In this document: piece after piece, positions 22,562 through 30,235 of the stretch
Position numbering within the stretch: position 1 is the stretch's first letter
How the letters are laid out: every line of letters starts with the position of its first letter
Assembly (NCBI RefSeq): GCF_001815865.1
Contig: NZ_KV822195.1
Span: 522,275-554,391, forward strand
DNA: 32,117 nucleotides
Origin: Abiotrophia sp. HMSC24B09
GTDB taxonomy: Bacteria; Bacillota; Bacilli; Lactobacillales; Aerococcaceae
Reading direction: 5' to 3'
Notes under the pieces: model-generated
The model's database searches: none
Seen by the model: only the letters and a program-made list of their open reading frames with translations
Told to the model about the DNA's origin: nothing
Made by a program: the position numbers and the translations under genes

Positions 22562-24328
22562 TTATTCTGCCTCTACTTGGAGATGTAACTCTTGTAATTG
22601 AGCACTCGCAACATCACTTGGAGCCTGGATAAAGGTATCCACCCCACGACCATTCTTAGGAAAGGCAATGACTTCCCGGATGTTTGGCTCTTTGGCTAAA
22701 AGCATAACCAAACGGTCTAGACCGAGCGCCAAACCACCGTGTGGCGGGAAGCCGTAGTCTAAGGCGTCCAAGAGGAAGCCAAATTGACTTTGTGCTTCTT
22801 CTGGTGTGAAACCAAGCAAGTCGAACATTTGCTCCTGCATGGCACGGGTGTGAATCCGGATGGAGCCCCCACCAATCTCATAGCCGTTAAGCACGATGTC
22901 ATAGGCCTGCGCCAGGGCTTGATCTGGATTGGCCTTAAGGGCTTCTAAATCAAGGTTTTGTGGCGAAGTAAATGGGTGGTGGGCTGCGAAGTAGCGCCCT
23001 GCTTCTTCGTCATATTCGAAGAGCGGCCAGTCGGTAATCCAGACAAAGGCTAAGGCATCCTCGTCGAAGAGTTGATGAGCTTTGGCTAGGTTAACCCGTA
23101 ACTCACCCAAAGCAGCAGCAACCACATGAGGTTTATCCGCTACGAAGAAGAGAATGTCACCAGGTTCCCCTTGGGTCAAGTCTAGAATAGCTTGCGTGTC
23201 AGCTGGTTCAGCAAAGAACTTGGCAATTGGACCGTTCAAGCCTTCTTCGGTTACTTTCAACCAAGCAAGGCCTTTGGCGCCATATGGTTTGACTACTTCT
23301 ACTAAAGCATCCGCGGTCTTACGAGTGTAAGCATCGGCTTGCCCCTTAAGGTTAATAGCCTTAACCTGGCCACCCTCTTTGACCGTGTTAGCAAAGACAG
23401 AAAATTGACAGTTGGCAGCAAAGTCACTTAAATCCTTCAAGGTCATGTCAAAACGAATATCTGGTTTATCCACCCCATAATGAGCCATGGCGTGGGCATA
23501 AGTCATGCTTGGGAAGGCATCAGTCATATCCAGACCTCTGGTAGCTTTGACCACTTCTTTTAGCATTTGTTCCACGATTTCTTGAATGTCAGCTTGTTTT
23601 AAGAAGCTAGTTTCTAAGTCAATCTGGGTAAATTCTGGTTGGCGGTCACCCCGCAAGTCTTCATCACGGAAGCAACGCACGATTTGATAGTAACGGTCAA
23701 ATCCTGCCCCCATCAACAATTGCTTGAATAATTGCGGGGATTGAGGTAAGGCGAAGAACTTACCTGCTTCACGGGTTGCAACCAAGTAGTCGCGCGCCCC
23801 TTCAGGTGTGGACTTAGTCAAATAAGGTGTCTCAACATCGATAAAGCCTAAATCATCCAAATAACGGCGGATGGCGCTAGTAACTTGGTGACGGAGGCGT
23901 AAGTTAGCTTGCATACGTGGACGACGAAGGTCTAAGAAGCGATGACGCATACGGAGATCATCTTGAATCTCAGCCTCATTGTCTAAGTAGATAGGTGGTG
24001 TCTTAGAAGTAGCTAAAATGGTCAACTTCTCAGCCATTAATTCATAATCACCAGTTGGTATTTTGGCGTTACGCTGTTTCTCATCACGGTATTGCAGCGT
24101 CCCCGTCACTTCTAGGACATACTCGCTACGAATACGCTCAGCGTCGGCCATGGCCTCCCCTAAGTGGTCGCCATTGAGCACAACCTGACAGAAACCTTCA
24201 CGGTCTCTTAAGTCAATAAAGATTAAGCCCCCTAGGTCGCGTCGTTTTTGTACCCAACCTTTAAGTGTGATTGTTTGGCCCACTTGTTCTTGGCCGACTT
24301 GCCCACAGTACAAACGTTTCGTGGTCAT
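22562..24328 (-). CDS. aspS: Aspartyl-tRNA synthetase
   Basis: This 588-residue class II synthetase of bacterial AspRS type charges tRNA with aspartate. Domains in order: OB-fold anticodon-binding (about 1-110, with [26 protein letters not shown] strand pattern), catalytic core with motif 2 [16 protein letters not shown] (about 215-232), the bacterial GAD insertion (about 290-410), and motif 3 [14 protein letters not shown] (near 540). The start ATG overlaps the hisS stop by one base (TAATG), with AAGGGGG inside the end of hisS. Whether it is strictly Asp-specific or also charges tRNA-Asn is not decidable from this window. It shares the T-box-controlled transcript with hisS. Confidence 0.97.
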   Translation of the reverse strand: MTTKRLYCGQVGQEQVGQTITLKGWVQKRRDLGGLIFIDLRDREGFCQVVLNGDHLGEAMADAERIRSEYVLEVTGTLQYRDEKQRNAKIPTGDYELMAEKLTILATSKTPPIYLDNEAEIQDDLRMRHRFLDLRRPRMQANLRLRHQVTSAIRRYLDDLGFIDVETPYLTKSTPEGARDYLVATREAGKFFALPQSPQLFKQLLMGAGFDRYYQIVRCFRDEDLRGDRQPEFTQIDLETSFLKQADIQEIVEQMLKEVVKATRGLDMTDAFPSMTYAHAMAHYGVDKPDIRFDMTLKDLSDFAANCQFSVFANTVKEGGQVKAINLKGQADAYTRKTADALVEVVKPYGAKGLAWLKVTEEGLNGPIAKFFAEPADTQAILDLTQGEPGDILFFVADKPHVVAAALGELRVNLAKAHQLFDEDALAFVWITDWPLFEYDEEAGRYFAAHHPFTSPQNLDLEALKANPDQALAQAYDIVLNGYEIGGGSIRIHTRAMQEQMFDLLGFTPEEAQSQFGFLLDALDYGFPPHGGLALGLDRLVMLLAKEPNIREVIAFPKNGRGVDTFIQAPSDVASAQLQELHLQVEAE

Positions 24329-25656
24329 TAAAATTCCCCCTTAAAATACTTATCAATGACTGAGGTATCCACCGTTAATTGGCGGTAAGTCCCCATAAAG
24401 TCTTCTAATACTTGATCAAGTGGCAGTGTAACTTGCTTGCCACTAGCTGGATGCTTGGCTTGTACGGTCCCGGCTGCTAACTCGTCTTCCCCGATTGTCA
24501 AAATCACTTGGGCTTTGAGCTTATCAGCCTGCTTAAATTGTGCCTTGAGGCCGCGATCCAGATAATCCCGCTCAGCCAACAAGCCTTCTTTACGGGCTGC
24601 TTGAACTAGACGCAAGGCCATGATATTGCTTGCCTGGCCTAGGCTCATAACGTAAACGTCGAAAGGTTCAGCTTCAGGTACTTCCACTTCCTGTTGCTTA
24701 AGGAGTAGCAAGAGACGTTCTACCCCAATCCCGAAGCCAAAACCAGGTGTAGCAGGTCCACCAAGAGCCTCTACCAGACCATCATAACGGCCACCACCAC
24801 AGATGGTAGATTTAGCACCAATGGCTTGATCATCTACCATAATCTCAAAAATCGTATCTTGATAGTAATCCAAACCACGAACCACTGATGGATCAACTAC
24901 ATATGGAATCTCTAGGGCCTCTAACATGGCCTTTACGGTCTCGAAGTGTTCCTTGCTTTCTGGGCTGAGGTAGTCTGGAATCTTTGGCGCATTGGCAACT
25001 AGAGCCTTATCTTCTGGTGCCTTAGAATCTAAAATCCGCATAGGATTGTCAGACAGGCGACGTTGTGAGTCTGCACTTAACTGGTCAGCCAATGGTGTGA
25101 AATAGTCAACCAAGGCTTGACGGTAGCGTGCTCGATCTTGGGCTGAACCCAGGGAGTTAACATAGAGGGTTAAACCTTCAATGCCCAATTCCTGGAAGAA
25201 GTCCCATGCCAGAGCGATGGTTTCCGCATCTGTCGCCGGATTGGTCGAACCAAAAACTTCTACCCCAATCTGATTAAATTGACGTTGTCGGCCAGCTTGA
25301 GGGCGTTCATATCGGAACATAGACCCCATATAGTAGACTTTGTATGGTTTAGCATGTTCGGGGCCAAAAAGTTTGTTCTCAACAAAGGCCCGAACAACCC
25401 CTGCTGTCCCTTCCGGACGTAAGGCGCAATGGCGATCGCCCTTATCCTTAAAGTCATACATTTCCTTGGATACAATCTCCGAAGTATCCCCTGATGAGCG
25501 AGCAAATAGCTCATAGGCTTCAAATAAGGGAGTCCGGATTTCTTGGAAATTATAGGTTTCAAAAACTGCGCGGGCAGAATCTTCTATATACTGCCAGATT
25601 CGACTTTCTGCTGGCAAGATATCGACTGTGCCCTTCATTCTTTTCACTTGTGCCAT
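24328..25656 (-). CDS. hisS: Histidyl-tRNA synthetase
   Basis: This 442-residue class II synthetase charges tRNA-His. The N-terminal [15 protein letters not shown], motif 2 [18 protein letters not shown] (near 112-130), the histidine-binding [12 protein letters not shown] (about 262-273) and GGGRYDGL, and motif 3 [14 protein letters not shown] are all present. The C-terminal anticodon domain (about 335-430) is complete. It is slightly longer than the usual 420-430 residues, the extra length being mainly at the C terminus. It starts at ATG 25656 behind AGGAGG and is preceded by a T-box leader with a strong promoter, the standard arrangement of hisS-aspS in Gram-positive bacteria. Confidence 0.97.
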   Translation of the reverse strand: MAQVKRMKGTVDILPAESRIWQYIEDSARAVFETYNFQEIRTPLFEAYELFARSSGDTSEIVSKEMYDFKDKGDRHCALRPEGTAGVVRAFVENKLFGPEHAKPYKVYYMGSMFRYERPQAGRQRQFNQIGVEVFGSTNPATDAETIALAWDFFQELGIEGLTLYVNSLGSAQDRARYRQALVDYFTPLADQLSADSQRRLSDNPMRILDSKAPEDKALVANAPKIPDYLSPESKEHFETVKAMLEALEIPYVVDPSVVRGLDYYQDTIFEIMVDDQAIGAKSTICGGGRYDGLVEALGGPATPGFGFGIGVERLLLLLKQQEVEVPEAEPFDVYVMSLGQASNIMALRLVQAARKEGLLAERDYLDRGLKAQFKQADKLKAQVILTIGEDELAAGTVQAKHPASGKQVTLPLDQVLEDFMGTYRQLTVDTSVIDKYFKGEF

Positions 25657-25704
25657 GATAAGATCCTCCTAGTAAATATTGGTGATGGTTCCCTATAAAA
25701 GCAA

Positions 25705-25740
25705 ACACGTCCTATAACCCCTGAGGATTATAGGACGTGT
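25705..25740 (-). terminator. T-box regulated terminator
   Basis: The stem ACACGTCCTATAA/TTATAGGACGTGT (minus strand, 13 pairs) is followed by TTGCTTTTAT. It overlaps the 3' side of the T-box antiterminator, giving the usual mutually exclusive pair. Confidence 0.85.
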
Positions 25741-25931
25741 CAAAACGTGGTACCACCTATTCTTCGCATGATTTCAACATGCCTTTGGACCGTAACGGGG
25801 TCAGCGGAACAAGTTTTCACTCATTCATCTCGGTAGTGTCTTGAAGGTTTAAATTGTGTCCTTGCAGCCTAGGGAACACTCTCTGAAGCAAAACCTCTAC
25901 TTGTCTACGTCATCGATTTCTTTGCTTATTT
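25705..25931 (-). ncRNA. T-box riboswitch of hisS-aspS
   Basis: The T-box core GGTGGTACCACG lies at minus-strand positions 25757-25746. It is followed by the terminator hairpin, a 13-base stem at 25705-25717/25728-25740 with a T-rich tail. Stem I lies upstream: loop-E-like AGTA (about 25903-25900), the helix GAGGTTT/AAACCTT, the AGAGAG element near 25884-25879 and the apical helix GTGTTCC/GGACAC. The specifier position, after CAA and before A, reads GAC (25840-25838), an Asp codon; the overlapping CAC two bases on would be His. Uncharged tRNA would favour the antiterminator and so allow read-through into hisS and aspS. The terminator ends about 48 bases before the hisS start. Confidence 0.9.
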
Positions 25932-25937
25932 CTCCGT

Positions 25938-25966
25938 ATTTTACCGCGTTTTATTTTCTATGTCAA
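25938..25966 (-). promoter_or_regulatory. Promoter of the T-box hisS-aspS operon
   Basis: Minus strand: perfect TTGACA at 25966-25961, a 17-base spacer and TAAAAT at 25943-25938. The -35 box begins just after the stop codon of the upstream amidase gene. Confidence 0.8.
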
Positions 25967-25968
25967 GC

Positions 25969-27345
25969 CTATTGTGCTATAGACGAAGATTCTAAATACT
26001 GCTCCAGACCCTTAACAATGGCCTCCGCTACTGCATCATAGTAGCCAGAATTTTGAATCAGTTTCAAGTCGTCTTTATTACTCATGTAACCTAATTCTAA
26101 GAGCAGACTTGGCTGATGATTTTCTCTCAAGACATAGTAGTTACCGAAGTGAACCCCATTATTGCCGACGGCTTGATTATTGAGTTGGATTTTAGCTAAC
26201 TCCGTATTGACTAAATTGGCTAAGGATTCATCTTGGGTATGATAGTAGTAAGTCGTAATCCCCGAAGCGATGTCGCTACTTGCCTCATCAAAGTGAATAC
26301 TAATAAAGGCATCAACTTTTTCCTGATTAGCTAGCTGAGCTCGCTCTTCAAGGCTGACATCTGTGTCGGTAGTACGGCTCATGATGACAACCGCACCTTG
26401 AGCTTCCAGTTTGGCTTTTAAGACATTCGAAGCAGCCAAGGTGACGGCCTTCTCTTGAGCATATGGATCTTGACTAATAGCACCTGGGTCGCTCCCACCG
26501 TGGCCCGCATCAATTAAGATGACCGCCCCATTAAGCGAACGAGCAATCGGCCCATCCACATGGTCTTTAGAGGCATCTTCAAAGGCTACAATACGAGACT
26601 CTACATAGCCACGTTGACCATTTTGGTCCTCTACATGATAGAATTCTGTCCCGTCGTCGCCATTAACCGTTCCCAGATATTTGAAACGTTGATTAAAGCT
26701 TGGGTTGTAGTAAGGCGTGCTCTCAAGATTTGGCTCACTGTGGAAGGCCTGACCTTCTGATCGAACTTGAATATATTGGGCATTGGTAATGTCAATATCC
26801 TCAGGCCGAATCGTCTCTTGTTGAGCTTGAATTTGCTCCTTGGTAGAAAGGTTTAAGTCAGCCGTGGCCACATAGCCCGGTTGGTTATTGACAATCAGTT
26901 CAGTCCAGCCCTTAGACTCACTCACCACGTCGTATTGGTAACCTTCTGTCAAATCCCGAATCTTGGCACTTGAAGTGGATGCCTTTTGGTAGAAAGGTGT
27001 GGTCTTCTTAACTTGAGCCGTCAAGCCCTGGTCAGAAGATAGACTAGGTTGGTCTAATAGCCATTGGGGCAGCCACCCTTCTCGCTGGCGATAGCGAACA
27101 TTTAGCCAGTTATCCTCTTTCTTAATGACATGTACCACTTGGTCTTTGCTAATAGCACTAATAGCCTTGGAATTGGTATCTGGTGCTTGTCGCAGGGTCA
27201 CACTGGCATTTTGAATGGTCACCTGACTAGAGGTTTGAACCCAGAAAACCACCAGGCTAGACAGGGTCAGAATGACTAGCAAGACTAGCAAGGGGAAATA
27301 GCGTGGTGACCGCATAGCTTGGCCTAATTTATTGATCTTTTGCAC
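25969..27345 (-). CDS. N-acetylmuramoyl-L-alanine amidase with three SH3-like repeats
   Basis: This 458-residue exported wall hydrolase cleaves the amide bond between MurNAc and the stem peptide. One N-terminal membrane anchor or uncleaved signal (17-37) precedes three SH3-type repeats (about 42-98, 106-166, 190-256) that should bind the wall. The zinc amidase (Amidase_3) domain runs from 273 to 455. Zinc and catalytic residues are visible: DAGHGG (H282), E298, SIHFDE (H351) and LELGYMSN (E417). It starts with GTG 27345 behind AAAGGAGG; no better ATG is near. It is a single gene with its own promoter, directly upstream of the T-box operon promoter. Its biological role (daughter-cell separation or turnover) is inference. 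Confidence 0.92.
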   Translation of the reverse strand: MQKINKLGQAMRSPRYFPLLVLLVILTLSSLVVFWVQTSSQVTIQNASVTLRQAPDTNSKAISAISKDQVVHVIKKEDNWLNVRYRQREGWLPQWLLDQPSLSSDQGLTAQVKKTTPFYQKASTSSAKIRDLTEGYQYDVVSESKGWTELIVNNQPGYVATADLNLSTKEQIQAQQETIRPEDIDITNAQYIQVRSEGQAFHSEPNLESTPYYNPSFNQRFKYLGTVNGDDGTEFYHVEDQNGQRGYVESRIVAFEDASKDHVDGPIARSLNGAVILIDAGHGGSDPGAISQDPYAQEKAVTLAASNVLKAKLEAQGAVVIMSRTTDTDVSLEERAQLANQEKVDAFISIHFDEASSDIASGITTYYYHTQDESLANLVNTELAKIQLNNQAVGNNGVHFGNYYVLRENHQPSLLLELGYMSNKDDLKLIQNSGYYDAVAEAIVKGLEQYLESSSIAQ

Positions 27346-27377
27346 TTTATTCCCCCTCCTTTCACTAATGCTAATCT

Positions 27378-27407
27378 ATTATATCAAGCGCTTTCCTCTG
27401 TTTTCAA
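27378..27407 (-). promoter_or_regulatory. Promoter of the amidase gene, with a possible cre site
   Basis: Minus strand: TTGAAA at 27407-27402, an 18-base spacer and a perfect TATAAT at 27383-27378. The spacer holds GGAAAGCGCTTGA, which resembles a catabolite-repression operator with about three mismatches, so CcpA control is possible but weakly supported. Confidence 0.65.
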
Positions 27408-27464
27408 CTTATGATTGTGCTTGTCATCTAAACGTAATATAGTTTCTGGACAAATAGTAAGAAA

Positions 27465-27492
27465 ACAGCTCGTAGTCATTACTACGAGCTGT
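27465..27492 (-). terminator. Terminator of rpmG
   Basis: A perfect 12-base stem (ACAGCTCGTAGT and complement) with a 4-base loop is followed on the minus strand by TTTTCTTACTATTTG. It lies 22 bases after the rpmG stop codon. Confidence 0.85.
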
Positions 27493-27514
27493 GGCTTGTA
27501 TCTTATGCCGCGTC

Positions 27515-27667
27515 TTACTTCTTCACTTCACGGTGTAAAGTTACTTTACGCAATCTTGGGCAGTATTTTTTTACTTCTAAACGATCTGGGTTATTACGTT
27601 TGTTTTTGGTAGTTAAGTAATTACGATCGCCGCATTCTGTACATTCTAAGTTAATGTTAACACGCAT
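27515..27667 (-). CDS. rpmG: 50S ribosomal protein L33
   Basis: This 50-residue basic protein reads [20 protein letters not shown], then [20 protein letters not shown] and [10 protein letters not shown], matching bL33 over its whole length. Zinc-type L33 has two CxxC pairs. Here the first pair (C9, C12) is intact, but the second retains only one cysteine (YCPRL), so the site has three cysteines and zinc binding is doubtful. The start ATG at 27667 lies seven bases after AGGAGG. It is monocistronic between a strong promoter and a clear terminator. Confidence 0.97.
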   Translation of the reverse strand: MRVNINLECTECGDRNYLTTKNKRNNPDRLEVKKYCPRLRKVTLHREVKK

Positions 27668-27719
27668 TGTCACAACCTCCTCAAATCATTTCTTGCTGAT
27701 ACCTCAACAGTACTCAAGT

Positions 27720-27749
27720 ATTATAGCACGAACACTTTATAAATCTCAA
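27720..27749 (-). promoter_or_regulatory. Promoter of rpmG
   Basis: Minus strand: TTGAGA at 27749-27744, an 18-base spacer and TGCTATAAT, an extended and perfect -10, at 27728-27720. An AT-rich inverted repeat (about 27747-27772) overlaps the -35 side. Confidence 0.75.
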
Positions 27750-27799
27750 GCATTTTTTGAAAAAACTTGAAATTATGGCACTTACTAGCTCATCAGGTC

Positions 27800-27825
27800 A
27801 AGACTAGCTAGCTAAAGCCAGTCTT
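27800..27825 (-). terminator. Weak hairpin after the serine hydrolase gene
   Basis: A 10-base stem (AAGACTGGCT with AGCTAGTCTT, one G-T pair) begins directly after the stop codon. No long T run follows, so termination may be incomplete and some transcripts could reach rpmG. Confidence 0.4.
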
Positions 27826-28869
27826 TTAGTCTTTCATAAGCTCGTAGACCTGCTGGCCAATCTCTTGGAGCGGCTTTAACAAGTCGCCATCTCCTGGACC
27901 TTCCTGCAGCACCACTAATACATAGGCTGATTGATTAGTTAACTGAACAAGTGCCGCATCATGTTGTAAGCCTTGGGCAGAGTTGGTGCCTGTCTTATTA
28001 TAGCTGATGACGCCTTGAGGAAGTAACGCAACTAGCCCTTGACGATCTGTTTGTTGGGCTAAGTAGTCTAAGAAAATTTGATCTTGCTCTTGCCCTACTA
28101 GCTTATGTTGATATAGCTTGGCTAAGAGCTGGCCGACTTCACGCGCACTGGTGAAGTTTTCCCTGCCTTCAGCAATCGCGGCCTGGTCCATCATTAAGCG
28201 CTGTAAACGAGTATCTTGATAGCCAAGTGACTGAATCTTTGCTTGAACCGCAGATAAGCCACCTAGACGTTCAATAATCAGATTGGTTGCGGTATTATCA
28301 GAGTGAATTAACATTTCTAAGGCTAACTCTTCAAGACTATAGGAAGTGCCCGGCTCTGCCGCTTGGAGATTGCCAGTCCCTCCTACCTGGTCTTCAGCCA
28401 TCATGCTGATTATCTCTTGCCAACTTATGCGTTCAGCCTTAATTTCCTCTAACAAGACCTGCATGATGAAGAGTTTGATAATGCTAGCCGACTTGATTGG
28501 ACCCGACTGATTGACCAAGGCAGTCCCTTTACTAATTGGCGTCACTTCTTGGAAATAATAGGCAAGCTTAGTTGATTTCGTTCCATATAAATCAGAGAAT
28601 GCTGACTGGACAGCTTGATTCTTATCGGAGAGAGACTCGCTTTGTTCGGATGCGACAGACTGACTATCCGAGAATACTTCAAGTAGGCTAGTAGAGGTCT
28701 CCGATTCCTGACTAGACACAAGAACTGAACTCGAAACTTCAGGTTTCTTAGGGTTTTGTGTCATGGCTTGATAAAGGAGAAAGCCAAGTCCCAAGAATGC
28801 GACCCCAGCGACTAGCATCAAGATGATAATTAAGTATCGACTGTAGTCAGGTTGGCGATTTGATGACAT
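27826..28869 (-). CDS. Membrane-anchored serine hydrolase, class A beta-lactamase/PBP-like fold
   Basis: This 347-residue protein has one N-terminal membrane segment (about 12-33) and a Ser/Glu-rich linker (45-90). The extracytoplasmic domain of the SxxK superfamily has nucleophile motif S129-I-I-K132, S190-D-N192 and K292-T-G294. A class A beta-lactamase would carry Glu166 in its omega loop; here the matching stretch (RLQRLMMDQ, about 221-229) has no glutamate at the expected site, so efficient penicillin hydrolysis is doubtful. A D,D-peptidase, esterase or other wall-related activity is as likely. It starts at ATG 28869 behind GGGGAGG, 48 bases after a two-module secreted protein with which it may be cotranscribed. 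Confidence 0.85.
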   Translation of the reverse strand: MSSNRQPDYSRYLIIILMLVAGVAFLGLGFLLYQAMTQNPKKPEVSSSVLVSSQESETSTSLLEVFSDSQSVASEQSESLSDKNQAVQSAFSDLYGTKSTKLAYYFQEVTPISKGTALVNQSGPIKSASIIKLFIMQVLLEEIKAERISWQEIISMMAEDQVGGTGNLQAAEPGTSYSLEELALEMLIHSDNTATNLIIERLGGLSAVQAKIQSLGYQDTRLQRLMMDQAAIAEGRENFTSAREVGQLLAKLYQHKLVGQEQDQIFLDYLAQQTDRQGLVALLPQGVISYNKTGTNSAQGLQHDAALVQLTNQSAYVLVVLQEGPGDGDLLKPLQEIGQQVYELMKD

Positions 28870-28917
28870 AGTATTTCCTCCCCTTATTACTTAAGGACCA
28901 GCTTGTCTGTCAACGTC

Positions 28918-30120
28918 CTATGGCTTTTTGGACTCTATCTCGAAATAGATTTCCTTATTGGCAAATTCGTTCTTAACCTTCAAGAGCAGCTTTTCTTCTT
29001 TTGGTGCAGGTAAAATGACATATCCTTTTACACTTCCTCCACCCAGCATATAACGCGATTCATATTGGTCTCTAGCCTTCTTAAATTGGTAGAATCCCTT
29101 AAAGACATGGTCTTGACCTTGACTATCCACTAAGGATAAATGACTTTTACTTGGACTGGACTCAAAAAACTTGTCTTCAAGAGTTGGCGCCAAGCTAGAC
29201 TCCATATGTAAAACTAAGAATTCTTGGTCTGACTCCATATCATCAGCCATGTTTTGGTAATCATCCGGGCTAAGTAAATCCATAGCCTTTTGATTAGCTT
29301 GATCTCCACGCCAAGCATTTAAAACTGTTATCCTGTGAGATATAGCTAGGATACCGTAACCACTATCACTAGCCTCATAGGGAACGACGTAGTTAATTGG
29401 CTTGGTTTCTGTGAAAGGAACTGGCTTTTCCTTTGTTCCCCATTGTGCTTGTTCAGGAGTTTCTGCTTGGACTTCCTTAGTAGGAACTGTAGTGTCTTGC
29501 CCCTTCTCTACTTGGAAGAAAACTCGATCAGATAGGCCATCCTTGGAGTAACTAAAGATAAGTGGAGTATCTTTGGGAACAATTGCGACCAAATAGCCAT
29601 CATGCTCATTACCAGGATATAAAGACAACATATCAAAGGCCAACTCGTCTGGCAAGTCGGCAACATATTCATTTGGAATCCCGCTCCCAGACAAATCGAA
29701 GAAAGGATTGATAATACCGGCGTTGGTAAACTCTTCATGATTTTCATCGCCCGACTTGTAGGCTAGTTTTAGATGCAATAAGAGAATCTCTTGGTCGTCA
29801 TCCAAAGGCTGACGGTTGGGCTGGTAGGATGGCGCTAGCTGCTGCAATTGATTCTCAGCCTTCTGGCCCCGCCAAGATTCAAGGATGGTAAAGGAAAGCT
29901 GGCTCTTGGATCCGTCACGAGACTTCTTCTCATAGTCTAAGGCCTCTCCTAAAGGAATGGGATTTTGTCGTGAACCTTTTTCCTTAGCAGGAGATTCATC
30001 TTGACGATTGTTGCCTGTGCTACTAGCCAGATCACTACTTTCGCTAGCCTGAATAAGGGCCAAAGGTTGACTCATGCCTAAACCTAGCAAGGCCAAAAGA
30101 ATTGCGAATTTTTGCTTCAT
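28918..30120 (-). CDS. Secreted protein with two tandem DUF4352-like modules
   Basis: This 400-residue exported protein has a signal peptide at 1-25 (cleavage near IQA-SE) and no lipobox. After a charged Ser/Asn linker come two related modules, about 49-206 and 228-397. Each starts with a G-(S/T)-(K/R)-x-x-P-(I/V)-P motif and has (I/V)L-x-(S/A)WRG, then QE-(I/F)-L-x-LH and a closing (V/I)-x-F-(Q/E)-(V/I)-E strand. They look like diverged copies of one beta-sandwich domain, in the manner of DUF4352/telokin-like secreted proteins, but I do not claim a specific family. The linker around 207-227 is Thr/Pro/Glu-rich. The ATG lies behind GAGG; its own promoter is at 30153-30181. Function unknown. 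Confidence 0.8.
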   Translation of the reverse strand: MKQKFAILLALLGLGMSQPLALIQASESSDLASSTGNNRQDESPAKEKGSRQNPIPLGEALDYEKKSRDGSKSQLSFTILESWRGQKAENQLQQLAPSYQPNRQPLDDDQEILLLHLKLAYKSGDENHEEFTNAGIINPFFDLSGSGIPNEYVADLPDELAFDMLSLYPGNEHDGYLVAIVPKDTPLIFSYSKDGLSDRVFFQVEKGQDTTVPTKEVQAETPEQAQWGTKEKPVPFTETKPINYVVPYEASDSGYGILAISHRITVLNAWRGDQANQKAMDLLSPDDYQNMADDMESDQEFLVLHMESSLAPTLEDKFFESSPSKSHLSLVDSQGQDHVFKGFYQFKKARDQYESRYMLGGGSVKGYVILPAPKEEKLLLKVKNEFANKEIYFEIESKKP

Positions 30121-30152
30121 ATCCTATACCTCATTTCATAGAACTTGGCATC

Positions 30153-30181
30153 ATTATAACAAAGTTGCCACTCATCTACAA
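30153..30181 (-). promoter_or_regulatory. Promoter of the two-module secreted protein gene
   Basis: Minus strand: TTGTAG at 30181-30176, a 17-base spacer and a perfect TATAAT at 30158-30153, about 33 bases before the start codon. It may also drive the serine hydrolase gene, as no terminator is visible between the two. Confidence 0.6.
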
Positions 30182-30195
30182 GTCATTCTAAAAAA

Positions 30196-30221
30196 GACTA
30201 GAAAGTGCTTGCTCTCTAGTC
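30196..30221 (-). terminator. Terminator of the CAP-domain surface protein gene
   Basis: GACTAGA (30196-30202) pairs with TCTAGTC (30215-30221) around a 12-base loop. On the minus strand it is followed by TTTTTT, 14 bases after the stop codon. Confidence 0.8.
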
Positions 30222-30235
30222 AGATAATACTTCAT

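Noticed and set aside
25856..25860. First GACAC of the T-box leader as the specifier codon
   Set aside because: It pairs with GTGTTCC to form the apical helix of stem I. The second GACAC (25840-25836) sits in the internal loop opposite AGTA, where the specifier belongs.
27747..27772. T6/A6 inverted repeat between rpmG and the serine hydrolase gene as a strong terminator
   Set aside because: The stem is almost wholly A-T with a loop too small for the longest pairing, and it overlaps the rpmG -35 box.
28884..28913. Perfect minus-strand TTGACA (28913-28908) with TAATAA 18 bases on, before the serine hydrolase gene
   Set aside because: The -10 is poor and the start would fall inside the ribosome binding site, leaving almost no leader. 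The gene is more simply read from the upstream promoter at 30153-30181.
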